From positions 22,315-86,314 of the forward strand of contig JAIOZI010000015.1 in assembly GCA_021740785.1 (NCBI GenBank): a DNA stretch of 64,000 nt. Reading direction: 5' to 3'. This document shows, one piece after another, positions 39,536-48,747 of the stretch. The position numbers and the translations under genes are program-made. This DNA comes from Melioribacteraceae bacterium. Lineage in GTDB: Bacteria > Bacteroidota > Ignavibacteria > Ignavibacteriales > Melioribacteraceae. Every line of letters begins with the position of its first letter. Position 1 is the stretch's first letter. Under the pieces are notes generated by a model. The model searched no databases. It was not told the origin of the DNA and worked only from the letters and a program-made list of their open reading frames with translations.

Positions 39536-40248
39536 CGCTTCTTCCAATCTTTGTATTGTATATCCTGTGTTTCCAAAAATGCTTCGTATACATTTTTGAA
39601 CGCATCATCATTCAAAGTATTTAAATGCTTTTCAATCGTTTCTATATCTCCCCGGGTTATTGGTCCGGTTACATGATTTGAATTATCAAAGGAATTGCGC
39701 AGAATATTTTCCAAATATAGATGTGAAATTGATGCCGGTAACCCTATTTCATTTTCCAGAACGTCATAATACTTTTTAAGTAAAATGGATGTGAAGTTAC
39801 CGCTCATGCTCGTCCATGTATGATACAACTGCCGTTTATTACCGTCAATTTCAAAGTGCGGATTTTGTAATTCCGGGAATAGTTGATTAAAAGGGATTCT
39901 GCCCTTATCTGTAATGAACGGGACCTTTTTATAAGTATCAAGATCATAAAGGTTATGAGAAAATGTCATTAATGGATGAGCACATTCGGCGATGGCGGTT
40001 GATAAAATTCCTGAACAATGAATCCATGTGGTGTTTGTGTTATAATGTTGATTAATGAACGGAATGATTTGTGCATCGTTAATAAGCAGTAATGTCTTAA
40101 TTGATTTGCTGATTAATTCATCAACTGAAAAATTGAGTGTTCTGTACCAATGAACATACTCTACATCAAGTAATTCAAAATAATATTTGAAATGTTTTGC
40201 TAATCTTCCGTTACCGATAATGAGGTAAGGAAATTTACGGTTTTGCAT
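39532..40248 (-). CDS. Rossmann/DUF2520 protein, candidate ketopantoate reductase (PanG-like)
   Basis: This 238-residue protein has an N-terminal dinucleotide-binding start (LIIGNGRLAKHFKYYF), a middle region with IHCSGIL and AHPLMTFS, and a C-terminal helical DUF2520-type domain. It is the first gene of the pan/coa operon. No panE or ilvC is present in this operon. I recall that PanG, an alternative ketopantoate reductase of Francisella, belongs to this general fold and is encoded in a pan locus. Context therefore makes reduction of ketopantoate the best prediction; the activity is not shown. Confidence 0.65.
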   Translation of the reverse strand: MQNRKFPYLIIGNGRLAKHFKYYFELLDVEYVHWYRTLNFSVDELISKSIKTLLLINDAQIIPFINQHYNTNTTWIHCSGILSTAIAECAHPLMTFSHNLYDLDTYKKVPFITDKGRIPFNQLFPELQNPHFEIDGNKRQLYHTWTSMSGNFTSILLKKYYDVLENEIGLPASISHLYLENILRNSFDNSNHVTGPITRGDIETIEKHLNTLNDDAFKNVYEAFLETQDIQYKDWKKR

Positions 40249-40427
40249 CGGTACCTGTCCTTTGGATCAAGTCCTATCAATTAAAGAATTATTGTGATGA
40301 ATTAAGTAACCTTTCCCAAAGGGAATCGATTCAAAATTCAATGCAAATATACTAATTTGATATAACGTAATGAAAGTCAAATATTTTATTCGTAACTTTA
40401 ACCCGCTATAACGTTAATAACAAAAAA

Positions 40428-40838
40428 ATGATAAAAATAATTTCATATTTCACACTATTTTCAGTTAGTCTGATAATTTTGAACTGCACAAACTCTGAGA
40501 GGGTCGATTCAAATAAATTTAGGATTCTTGAAGAAACTGCAGTTGAAAAAATTTCAGGAAATTATATTCTGCTGTTTAATTCGGATTCATCATTTGCTGT
40601 CTGTCATAACGAGCAAATACCGACTCCGGAAATTGTTCATCCCGTGTTAAATTTTTTTGTATTTGATATTTCCGCAGGAGAGATTATCTTTAATGAATCT
40701 TTGCAGAATGGAACAATTGAATGGATCAACGATACACAAGTGAAAGTTTCATACACACCTACGGTGATAAGAGGAGATCAGGAAGATGAATCTTATTACT
40801 TTATATACGATATTCAAAAAAGAGAAAAGCTTAATTAG
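40428..40838 (+). CDS. Small putative lipoprotein, unknown function
   Basis: This 136-residue protein has a lipoprotein signal peptide (KIISYFTLFSVSLIILNC, cysteine at 20). The rest is a soluble beta-rich domain without a family I can name. It is divergent from the pan/coa operon and precedes the large T9SS protein. No clear Shine-Dalgarno sequence precedes the ATG, which is common in this phylum. Confidence 0.65.
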   Translation: MIKIISYFTLFSVSLIILNCTNSERVDSNKFRILEETAVEKISGNYILLFNSDSSFAVCHNEQIPTPEIVHPVLNFFVFDISAGEIIFNESLQNGTIEWINDTQVKVSYTPTVIRGDQEDESYYFIYDIQKREKLN

Positions 40839-40937
40839 AAGCCAATCAATAATACTTGCATCTTATTAGGAAAGAATAATTATTTTCGTTTTTGTTCAAA
40901 GAAGAAATAAATCATATCAATATCATTAGGAGTTACA

Positions 40938-43900
40938 ATGTATAAAAAAGTACTACCTATTGTCGTATTTCTGATTTCGTTTGGAATAATGTTTACTACT
41001 CTCAATTTTATTTCAGATGATGCAGTGAAACCGGCTAAATCAAATTCAGGCGAACCTGAATTAATGAGTCAGAAAAAACAGTTTGTTAAGGGATATTTGA
41101 AGCAAGACAGCCCTGATCTTTTTGAAGAATATCATTTTAAGATTCGGACGAGAGACGGGGAGGATGCTCCTTCCTATCAAACAAACTATCAAATAAAGGA
41201 ATTGCTGAAAGCTAAGGGTGTTTCTTCTATCCGGGAGCTTTATGAAGTTTCGGGAATCAAGGAATTTAATACTGCTACTTCTGCGGTATTTAAAGAAAGA
41301 GGTCCCGGCAATATAGGCGGGCGTTCGCGGGGAGTTGCAATTGATCCTGACGATCCGAATTTCGATACTTGGTTTGTTGCTTCTGTTGGCGGAGGTGTTT
41401 GGAAAACAACTGATGCAGGAAATACGTGGAGACATCTGACAAAAAATATTACGAACCTTGCAACCAGTACAATTGCAATGGCAAATTCGAACCCGGATGT
41501 TATTTATGTGGGGACCGGTGAAGGTTTTGGAAATGTTGACCAGATGGATGGAACCGGAATGTGGAAAACGACCGATAGAGGAGAAACGTGGTTCCAGTTA
41601 GAATCGACTACTATTAAAGATTTTCAAAATATAATGAGAATTGTTGTTGATCCTGCGAATGAAAATATTGTAATAGCGGCAACAACTTCCGGTTTTCATT
41701 ATTCCGGTACATCGGGCGCTTTATCACAAATTTTCAAATCTGTCGACGGCGGTGAAACATGGACCTCAGTCTATACATCTTCAAGTGCGGATGTTCAGCA
41801 AATAGTTCCTGATCCGGGCAATTTCAATATTCTTTATGCTCCTGTCGACGGTCAAGGAATTCTTCGTTCTACTAATGCGGGAAATTCATGGAGTCTTTTC
41901 TTTGCCGCATCTCAATCAGGAAGAATTGAAATGGCAGTTTCACCTGTTGATTCAAAAAGAATTTATGCGGCTGCTGTCGGAGGTTCAACGGGTACAAGAT
42001 ACTACGTGAGTACAAACAGCGGGTCTACCTGGAATACTATCGACGCTGAAATAAATTGGTTGGGAGGACAAGGTTGGTACGATAATACAATTGAAGCTGA
42101 TCCTTATGATATTGATGTTGCTTATGTAGGCGGTATAAATCTTTGGAAAGTTAGGTATAACAGCGGCACTTCACTGACACTAACTAATATTACTGATGGA
42201 TACGGTCAATTCGGTGGTTCATCAAAAGGTGTACATGTTGATCATCACGGTATTTATGTTGTGAAAACTAATGAAGCAACTGAAAGCTTCAGATTAATTA
42301 ATACTAACGACGGCGGTGTTGCGTACTCTGATGATAAGGGGGAGACATTTGAACAGCCTATAAACGGTTTTAATACTTCACAATTTTACGGAATAGATAA
42401 GAAAAACGGCGCTGATGAATACGTTGGAGGAATGCAGGATAACAGCACATGGCGGTCACCTTCGGGAGTAAGTTCAGATTCAACTACATTATGGTTATCT
42501 CAATGGGGCGGTGACGGATACGAAACAAGCTGGAAATATGACGATCCGAATAAAATTTTGGTATCCAGCCAATATAACGGAATAGGAAGATCACTCAACG
42601 GCGGTGCAAGTTATACCGGCATCTGGTCGTTCGCACCTGAAATGACCGACCGTGGAAGTGGCAAGGCTCCTTTTATGACAAAGATAGCCAAGAGCAATAG
42701 TAATCCTGATTTAATATTTGTCGTCGGCTCATCAGGTGTTTGGAGATCTGCTGATTTTGCTGATTCTTTTAGATTAATTCCTACCAGTGTTGAAGGAGAA
42801 AATATTGGATCGGCTAGTTCATGGGTCGATTTGAAAATCCACATGGCAAATCCAAATATTGTGTGGGTTGGGCAGAATCTTGGCGGAGCCGGAGGAATTT
42901 ATTATTCAATTAATGCGGGGTTAAGTTTCTTTGAAGCTGCCGGTTATTCTGAAGCTCCTCTCGGTAACATTACCGGTTTGGAGACACATCCCACGGATGA
43001 AAATACAGCCTTCGCACTCTTCTCATTTGCAGACGGACCTAAAATTTTACGTACAACAAACATGGGTGGAAGCTGGGAAGATATCAGCGGATTCGGAACC
43101 GGTGATGAAAGTACCACAGGTTTTCCTGATGTAGCAACTTACTCATTGGTTGTAATGCCTTTTGATACCGATATAATGTGGGCCGGTACTGAAATTGGAT
43201 TATTCGAAACAACGGATGGCGGAGCTTCCTGGAATATCATAGATGAATTTCCCTCGGTTTCGGTTTACTTTATGACTATTGTAAACGATCAAGTTGTAAT
43301 CGGAACACACGGCAGAGGAGTTTGGAGTGCAACACTTGCTGAATTATCAGGCTATACACCGCCTGATTATATTGAAGCGCCTGTATTAAATTCTGTCAGC
43401 CTGTCAAGTGAAGGAATTGAATTTGATGTTGATTATTCTGCAGTTTATGACTCGGTTCAGCTTTTAATTAATGAAGAACCTGTTGAAACAATACTCGGTA
43501 ATACAGTCGGCAACTCAATAGAGACCATTCAATTTTCACCCCCGGAAACAAATGAATATACTTTTGGCATGAGAGCTTTTGATGGTGATAAAAATGTTTT
43601 TACAGAATTTTTTATTGAAACTCTGTTTGCGTTTTCTGAACCAATAGAATCTTATGCAACTGATTTCCAAGTTTACGATGATAATTTTTATGGTGAGGAT
43701 TTTTCCGTAAAGGTTGAATTTGGATTCTCAGGCGACGGTGCGATGCATTCACGTCACCCTTATAGAGATGATGCAACAATTTCTTATACACTACTCGATC
43801 CGATAGTCGTTAAATCTGTAGATGCATTCCTAAATTACCGGGATATCGCAATCGTTGAGCCGGGAAATGATTATGTGGTTGTCGAAGGTTCACTTGATGG

Positions 43901-44423
43901 TTACGCATGGTCTGAATTAATTGAACCATACGATGCTAGCTCTGATTCCGCATGGTTGAATAATTACAATAACGGCGGAAGGTTATATGAAATTTACAAA
44001 CAGCAGAGCATAAATCTGCTGGACTTCTTTAATCCGGAAGATACTATTCTTGTACGATTCAAATTGTCTGCAAGTGGAAGTACAAATGCATGGGGATGGG
44101 CAATTGATGATCTGGAAATTCAAGAATACCTTACAGGTGTTGAGGATGAAGCAATCCCAGCTAAATACAGTTTGATGCAGAATTACCCGAATCCTTTCAA
44201 TCCTTCAACAACAATATCGTTTACTCTTCCGGAGAGAACCGACGTCTCATTGAAGATTTATGATGGAATTGGTAGGGAAGTTGCAGCGCTTGTAAATACA
44301 CAGTTATCTGCCGGTAAATATAATTTTAATTGGAATGCGGATAATGCTGCAAGCGGTGTTTATTATTATCGATTGACAACTAACGGATTTACCGAAACTA
44401 GGAAAATGCTGCTTCTTAAATAA
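40938..44423 (+). CDS. Large secreted sortilin-like beta-propeller protein with type IX sorting domain
   Basis: The 1161-residue protein starts with a signal peptide and a short pro-region. From residue 120 it has sortilin/VPS10-type propeller repeats (GPGNIGGRSRGVAID, SVGGGVWKTTDAGNTW, GMWKTTDRGETW, IFKSVDGGETW, LFETTDGGASW). A beta-sandwich region follows (about 810-1070), then a type A T9SS sorting domain (NYPNPFNPSTTISFTL to the end TRKMLLLK). The architecture matches exported WD40/YVTN-BNR-like proteins, some annotated as glycosyl hydrolases, but no catalytic motif is recognised. It is probably surface-displayed. Confidence 0.9.
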   Translation: MYKKVLPIVVFLISFGIMFTTLNFISDDAVKPAKSNSGEPELMSQKKQFVKGYLKQDSPDLFEEYHFKIRTRDGEDAPSYQTNYQIKELLKAKGVSSIRELYEVSGIKEFNTATSAVFKERGPGNIGGRSRGVAIDPDDPNFDTWFVASVGGGVWKTTDAGNTWRHLTKNITNLATSTIAMANSNPDVIYVGTGEGFGNVDQMDGTGMWKTTDRGETWFQLESTTIKDFQNIMRIVVDPANENIVIAATTSGFHYSGTSGALSQIFKSVDGGETWTSVYTSSSADVQQIVPDPGNFNILYAPVDGQGILRSTNAGNSWSLFFAASQSGRIEMAVSPVDSKRIYAAAVGGSTGTRYYVSTNSGSTWNTIDAEINWLGGQGWYDNTIEADPYDIDVAYVGGINLWKVRYNSGTSLTLTNITDGYGQFGGSSKGVHVDHHGIYVVKTNEATESFRLINTNDGGVAYSDDKGETFEQPINGFNTSQFYGIDKKNGADEYVGGMQDNSTWRSPSGVSSDSTTLWLSQWGGDGYETSWKYDDPNKILVSSQYNGIGRSLNGGASYTGIWSFAPEMTDRGSGKAPFMTKIAKSNSNPDLIFVVGSSGVWRSADFADSFRLIPTSVEGENIGSASSWVDLKIHMANPNIVWVGQNLGGAGGIYYSINAGLSFFEAAGYSEAPLGNITGLETHPTDENTAFALFSFADGPKILRTTNMGGSWEDISGFGTGDESTTGFPDVATYSLVVMPFDTDIMWAGTEIGLFETTDGGASWNIIDEFPSVSVYFMTIVNDQVVIGTHGRGVWSATLAELSGYTPPDYIEAPVLNSVSLSSEGIEFDVDYSAVYDSVQLLINEEPVETILGNTVGNSIETIQFSPPETNEYTFGMRAFDGDKNVFTEFFIETLFAFSEPIESYATDFQVYDDNFYGEDFSVKVEFGFSGDGAMHSRHPYRDDATISYTLLDPIVVKSVDAFLNYRDIAIVEPGNDYVVVEGSLDGYAWSELIEPYDASSDSAWLNNYNNGGRLYEIYKQQSINLLDFFNPEDTILVRFKLSASGSTNAWGWAIDDLEIQEYLTGVEDEAIPAKYSLMQNYPNPFNPSTTISFTLPERTDVSLKIYDGIGREVAALVNTQLSAGKYNFNWNADNAASGVYYYRLTTNGFTETRKMLLLK

Positions 44424-44466
44424 TCTCTGTTATTGAGCCAAATATTAATTGTATTAAATTATTCAA

Positions 44467-44497
44467 ATCCCGGAAGCTAAAAACTCCGGGATTTTTT
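44467..44497 (+). terminator. Rho-independent terminator after the large T9SS gene
   Basis: ATCCCGGA pairs with TCCGGGAT around a ten-base A-rich loop and is followed by a run of six Ts, 43 bases after the stop. Confidence 0.85.
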
Positions 44498-44610
44498 ATA
44501 TCACAACAAATGTTTTGTGTTAAGAGCCAGCGGTATAAATCTAAAAAGAAAAACTTCTACCACCGATTCATTGTAATTAAAATCAGCTAATTGTTTCGGG
44601 ATTTAATCTA

Positions 44611-44763
44611 TTAAAACAAATTCTGGTATGCCATGATAATAACCAAAACCAGGCAAATGATAATTGCAGCGCTTAGGATTAATGGTATCCACTTTATTTT
44701 TTTTGCTTCACCGCTTTGCTCTTGAGTACCATTTTCATTATTTGAAAAGAGAACGTCGTTCAT
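44611..44763 (-). CDS. Small single-pass membrane protein (50 residues)
   Basis: An ATG at 44763 is preceded by GAGGGAAG at proper distance and encodes MNDVLFSNNENGTQEQSGEA at the start. A basic KKIKW turn and a strongly hydrophobic helix (residues 26-46) follow, and the protein ends with NLF. The composition is that of a real membrane anchor: polar acidic head, positive border, one helix. I do not recognise a family. It lies in an otherwise empty 700-base gap. Confidence 0.5.
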   Translation of the reverse strand: MNDVLFSNNENGTQEQSGEAKKIKWIPLILSAAIIICLVLVIIMAYQNLF

Positions 44764-45126
44764 TCTTCCCTCAAATTATTTGAAAATACTTTTCGATTTT
44801 TGAAAATAGAAAGTTTTCAACAACACAATTTCATATAAGATAAATAATAAATTTAAATGAAGCAATGGTTGACTTCAATCTGAATTATTTTGATATGACT
44901 TATTTTTTATAAATAGTTGTAACTACAAAGCAAATCAAAAAAAAATACGAGACGACTGATTTTTATTTAGTCCTTTAACGTACTTATTATTAATTCCGCT
45001 TTCAGCCAAGTTCGTTTAAGACGCTATGCCGGGTTTTTTAGAAAATTACACTTCGAACATGATTAAAATTAAGACAATAGACTTAATTTTTTTATTCATT
45101 AGTCTACTCCGTAAATAATTTTCTGA
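44764..45126. other. Intergenic stretch before the glycerate kinase stop, nothing recognised
   Basis: This AT-rich stretch has no open frame of note and no strong hairpin. It contains the promoter side of the 50-residue protein and the 3' flank of the glycerate kinase gene. Confidence 0.4.
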
Positions 45127-46434
45127 TCATGGAAGTATTGCAATCATAATATCCGTTACATTAGTTCCGGTTGGACCGGTAATGACCAATCCGCCGGTTT
45201 TATTTAGAAAATTAAATGAATCAAATTGTTCGAGGTATTCTTGGGCAGAGAGTTTCAATTTACCGGCATTTTTATAAATTGATGAATCAATCAATCCTCC
45301 TGCTGCGTTTGTGTTACCGTCGATTCCGTCAGTACCAAAAGATGTAAAAATGAAGTTATCTTTCACATCTTTTAACTTTTTATATATCAAAAGTGCAAGG
45401 TGCTGATTGCGACCGCCTTTCCCATTTCCTTTCATTTCAACGCTGGTTTCACCGCCGAATATTATACATTTTGATTTATGTAGTGAGGTTTGCGAACTTA
45501 TTTTATTCCTAATTCTATTTTCAATAAGATCGGCAGCAGCTTCAATATTCATATTAATAACTTCATTATATATTTCACATTCATATCCCAAAGATTGAGC
45601 TGCATATTTTGCCGTATCTGCAGCCGTTTTATTGTTTCCTAAAATAATATTAAATGAAGTTGCCCGGTTATTATTGATATTAGTTTGTTTTTCAGAGTGA
45701 TGAATGTAGTTCATAATCGAATCCGGAATCTCATTTTCAATATTATATTTTGCAGCTAGCTTTATAATTTCATCGTAATTATTATCCTGTATTACTGTGG
45801 GTCCTGAAGCAATCACTGAAGGATCATCTCCCGGAACATCCGATATAATAAGGCTAATACATTCGGAAGGATAGATATAATATAGTAACTGCCCTCCTTT
45901 TACTAATGAAATTGATTTTCTCACGGAATTAATTTCTTCGATGTTCATTCCGCATTTGATCAGCAAATCATTCATTTTTTGGAAATCATTTAATGATATT
46001 TCATCCGGAAGCGCTTCGAATAGAGATGATCCTCCGCCAGAGATAAGGCAGAGAACCAGATCTTCAGCCTTGCTGCTTCTTAATAATTCAAGAATTTTCT
46101 TCCCGGCATAAATTGAATTTTGATCTGCTATTGGATGCCCCGATTCTAAAATCCGGATTTTATCACACTTAATATTTTCAACATATTTTGAAGCTACCAC
46201 TCCTGCTTCAATTCTTTCCCCGATTAATTTTTCAATTTCTACTGCCATAAGTGCAGAGGCTTTACCGAATCCAATGATGTAAATATTTTTATACCGGGAT
46301 AAGTCATAAGTGCTGTTAAACACTTTGAAAGAATCGCCTTTCACTGATATCGATCGTGAAAATAAATTGAATGGTTTTACGGATTCTATTGCCGCATCAA
46401 TAATCTTATGAAGGTTTGACGTGTGATTAATCAT
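45127..46434 (-). CDS. Glycerate 2-kinase (MOFRL family)
   Basis: This 435-residue protein has the N-terminal DUF4147 domain (IGFGKASALMAVEIEKLIG, CLISGGGSSLFEALP, ISDVPGDDPSVIASGPT) and the C-terminal MOFRL domain (GGETSVEMKGNGKGGRNQHLAL, FGTDGIDGNTNAAGG). The family phosphorylates D-glycerate at C2. In other bacteria it serves serine or glyoxylate use, and a link to the purine cluster downstream is possible but not shown because it is on the other strand. Confidence 0.92.
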   Translation of the reverse strand: MINHTSNLHKIIDAAIESVKPFNLFSRSISVKGDSFKVFNSTYDLSRYKNIYIIGFGKASALMAVEIEKLIGERIEAGVVASKYVENIKCDKIRILESGHPIADQNSIYAGKKILELLRSSKAEDLVLCLISGGGSSLFEALPDEISLNDFQKMNDLLIKCGMNIEEINSVRKSISLVKGGQLLYYIYPSECISLIISDVPGDDPSVIASGPTVIQDNNYDEIIKLAAKYNIENEIPDSIMNYIHHSEKQTNINNNRATSFNIILGNNKTAADTAKYAAQSLGYECEIYNEVINMNIEAAADLIENRIRNKISSQTSLHKSKCIIFGGETSVEMKGNGKGGRNQHLALLIYKKLKDVKDNFIFTSFGTDGIDGNTNAAGGLIDSSIYKNAGKLKLSAQEYLEQFDSFNFLNKTGGLVITGPTGTNVTDIMIAILP

Positions 46435-46775
46435 ATTAAATACCAGTCGAAAAATAGTAAAAACAATTCAAACCTTCGGATAGGAAATTGATGGAAATGG
46501 GATTTGTAAATATTGCCAGAAGATGATAATAGCTATTACCCCCACGTTTTTTTTTATAACGTAATGCTTCAATTTGTATATTAACTAACTGAAGAAGCCT
46601 TATCTTTCTTTGAAAACTTTATGGAGTATTAAATGAATCAATACATATAACTTGAGATGAAGCTCCCGAATATTCCGGGTAATATTATGTTTTGTAACAG
46701 GGAAATTTTTGATAAATTAATCTCTGCGTCTTCGTTTAAATGTTTGGAAAGTAATTAATCATAAGGAAATCGATA
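46435..46775. other. Divergent intergenic region between glycerate kinase and STAS gene
   Basis: No gene is seen in these 341 bases. The region should hold the promoters of both flanking genes; an AAGGAAA ribosome site precedes the STAS start. No repeat or strong hairpin was noticed. Confidence 0.4.
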
Positions 46776-47111
46776 ATGAATTTAACAGTAATTGAGAATC
46801 GGAAAATCCCAATCATAAAAATTGAGGGCAAGATGCTGGGCGGTCCGGAAACGAAGGACTTTTATTCATTGCTTCAGCAAATGATAATGGAGCAAAACAA
46901 AAATGTTGTGGTGGATTTATCGGGAGTAAAATACGTAAATAGTTCAGGCATCGGTATGCTGGTACGCGGGTTCACTACAATTAAAGAAGCCGGTGGTGAA
47001 ATGAAATTAGCTTCACTTCCCTCCAAAGTAAAAGGAGTATTATCAATTTCAAAGCTTCATTCTGTATTCGATATCAAAAATACTGCTGATGAGGCTGTGG
47101 GTAGTTTTTAA
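46776..47111 (+). CDS. STAS-domain anti-sigma factor antagonist-like protein
   Basis: This 111-residue single-domain STAS protein has LTVIENRKIPIIKIEGKM at the start and VVVDLSGVKYVNSSGIGML, where the serine is the usual phosphorylation site. Such proteins act in partner-switching modules with an HPK-like kinase, but no kinase or phosphatase partner is encoded nearby. It is separated from the purine cluster by 166 bases. Confidence 0.88.
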   Translation: MNLTVIENRKIPIIKIEGKMLGGPETKDFYSLLQQMIMEQNKNVVVDLSGVKYVNSSGIGMLVRGFTTIKEAGGEMKLASLPSKVKGVLSISKLHSVFDIKNTADEAVGSF

Positions 47112-47277
47112 TAATCTCCTGAAAAATCTAATTAATAACCGGAAATAAATTCCCCTCATAAAAAATAGAGTTGTGATCTCAACTTTCTTCGATTGATTTA
47201 TTTGTTTAGATTGAGTATAATAAATCACGATATCTAGATGATATTATTACTGTTTTTATTCAATCTATTGGTGACTT

Positions 47278-48747
47278 ATGGAAAAATGGAATTGGGAAAT
47301 CGAAAATGAAGATTACCTGAAAAACACAATTGAAAGATGTAAAAAGCAAAAAATAATCTTACCAACATTCTCACAGCAAAAACATCCGGAACAAATACCT
47401 GGAAGTATTACAGAAAAATTAAAAAACATCGGTTCATGGGGTGTTCATCCGCTCAACTTGTTTCGTATCAATTGGCGGAATGATTTTGAAAAAAATGAAA
47501 TTGGCGGCATCAACTATTTAGAAATTCCAAGCGAGCTCAGCGGTGTAAAGGCTAGAATAATCGGTTTGGTTGGGAAATATTTTCCGACCGGAGCTCACAA
47601 GGTCGGAGCAACTTATGGATGCTTAGCGCCCCATTTGGTAACGGGCAAGTTCAATCCCGAATATCACAAAGCAGTTTGGCCATCGACGGGAAATTACTGT
47701 CGCGGCGGCGCTTTTAATTCCGCACTGCTCGGTGTGCATTCTGTTGCTATTCTGCCTGAAGAAATGAGCAAAGAAAGATTTGAATGGCTTAAAGATATCG
47801 GGGCGGAAGTTTATGCAACTCCCGGATGTGAAAGCAATGTAAAAGAGATTTATGATAAATGTCATGAATTGGAAGCACAGAGTGATGAATATCATATATT
47901 CAATCAGTTTGATCAATTTGGTAATTCGATTTGGCATTATGAGGTTACGGGATTTACGATTGATGAACTTTTCAATCAATTAAAATCTCCGAATCAGAGA
48001 TTGAGCGGGTACGTGAGTGCAACAGGCTCGGCGGGTACAATTGCTGCCGGCGATTTCCTTCGCACGAAATATCCGCATCTTAAAGTTACTGCTTCCGAAG
48101 CTTTGCAGTGCCCTACATTATTATTGAACGGTTTCGGCGGACACCGGATTGAAGGTATCGGCGATAAACATGTTCCTTGGATTCACAATGTGAAAAATAC
48201 CGACAATGTTGCGGCTATAGACGATGAGGATACAATGCGATTGCTCCGATTATTTAACGAGCAAGCCGGACATAAATGGATGATTGAAAACGGAATTGAT
48301 AAATCTGTTGTCGCAGATCTACCTTTAATGGGAATTTCATCGATTTGCAATTTGCTTTCATCAATTAAACTTGCAAAGTATTATGAGTTTAATGAGAACG
48401 ATATAATAATTACGATTTTTACAGATTCCTCAGATATGTACCAGTCGAGATTGATTGAAATGAATGAAAAACACGGCAAGTACACTGAAACAAACGCTGC
48501 AATTGATTGGGAGGCGATTATCAAATCTCAAGGTATTGATGATTTTGCTGAACTAAGTTACCGTGATAAAAAGAGAATTCACAATTTGAAGTACTTCACT
48601 TGGATAGAGCAGCAGGGCAAGGAAGTTGACGAGCTTAATGCACAATGGTATGATGAAAACTACTGGAATGAAAGGTTTTCGATTGTTCCTGTTTGGGATA
48701 AACTGATTGATGATTTCAATAATGAAGTCGGATTATTAAATGAATGA
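47278..48747 (+). CDS. PLP-dependent fold-type II enzyme, first gene of the purine-type cluster
   Basis: This 489-residue enzyme has the fold-type II layout: a PLP lysine candidate Lys108 in FPTGAHKVGATYG, an asparagine-containing loop (STGNYCRGGAFNSALLG), and a glycine-rich phosphate loop (SATGSAGTIAAGD, about 248-260). The family includes cysteine synthase and diaminopropionate ammonia-lyase. In E. coli the corresponding cluster has ygeX (diaminopropionate ammonia-lyase, about 400 residues). This protein is longer and of another subgroup but sits in the same position, so it may perform the same deamination. It overlaps the next gene by eight bases. A small ATATC/GATAT dyad lies at 47230-47244 upstream. 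Confidence 0.8.
   Translation: MEKWNWEIENEDYLKNTIERCKKQKIILPTFSQQKHPEQIPGSITEKLKNIGSWGVHPLNLFRINWRNDFEKNEIGGINYLEIPSELSGVKARIIGLVGKYFPTGAHKVGATYGCLAPHLVTGKFNPEYHKAVWPSTGNYCRGGAFNSALLGVHSVAILPEEMSKERFEWLKDIGAEVYATPGCESNVKEIYDKCHELEAQSDEYHIFNQFDQFGNSIWHYEVTGFTIDELFNQLKSPNQRLSGYVSATGSAGTIAAGDFLRTKYPHLKVTASEALQCPTLLLNGFGGHRIEGIGDKHVPWIHNVKNTDNVAAIDDEDTMRLLRLFNEQAGHKWMIENGIDKSVVADLPLMGISSICNLLSSIKLAKYYEFNENDIIITIFTDSSDMYQSRLIEMNEKHGKYTETNAAIDWEAIIKSQGIDDFAELSYRDKKRIHNLKYFTWIEQQGKEVDELNAQWYDENYWNERFSIVPVWDKLIDDFNNEVGLLNE

Noticed and set aside
40313..40325. TTCCC-AAA-GGGAA palindrome in the pan operon/lipoprotein divergent region as an operator
   Set aside because: Too short and with no second copy; could be chance.
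45127..46434. Glycerate kinase as a member of the purine cluster
   Set aside because: It is on the opposite strand and separated by the STAS gene and two intergenic regions; the glyoxylate-glycerate route is not needed in the predicted pathway.
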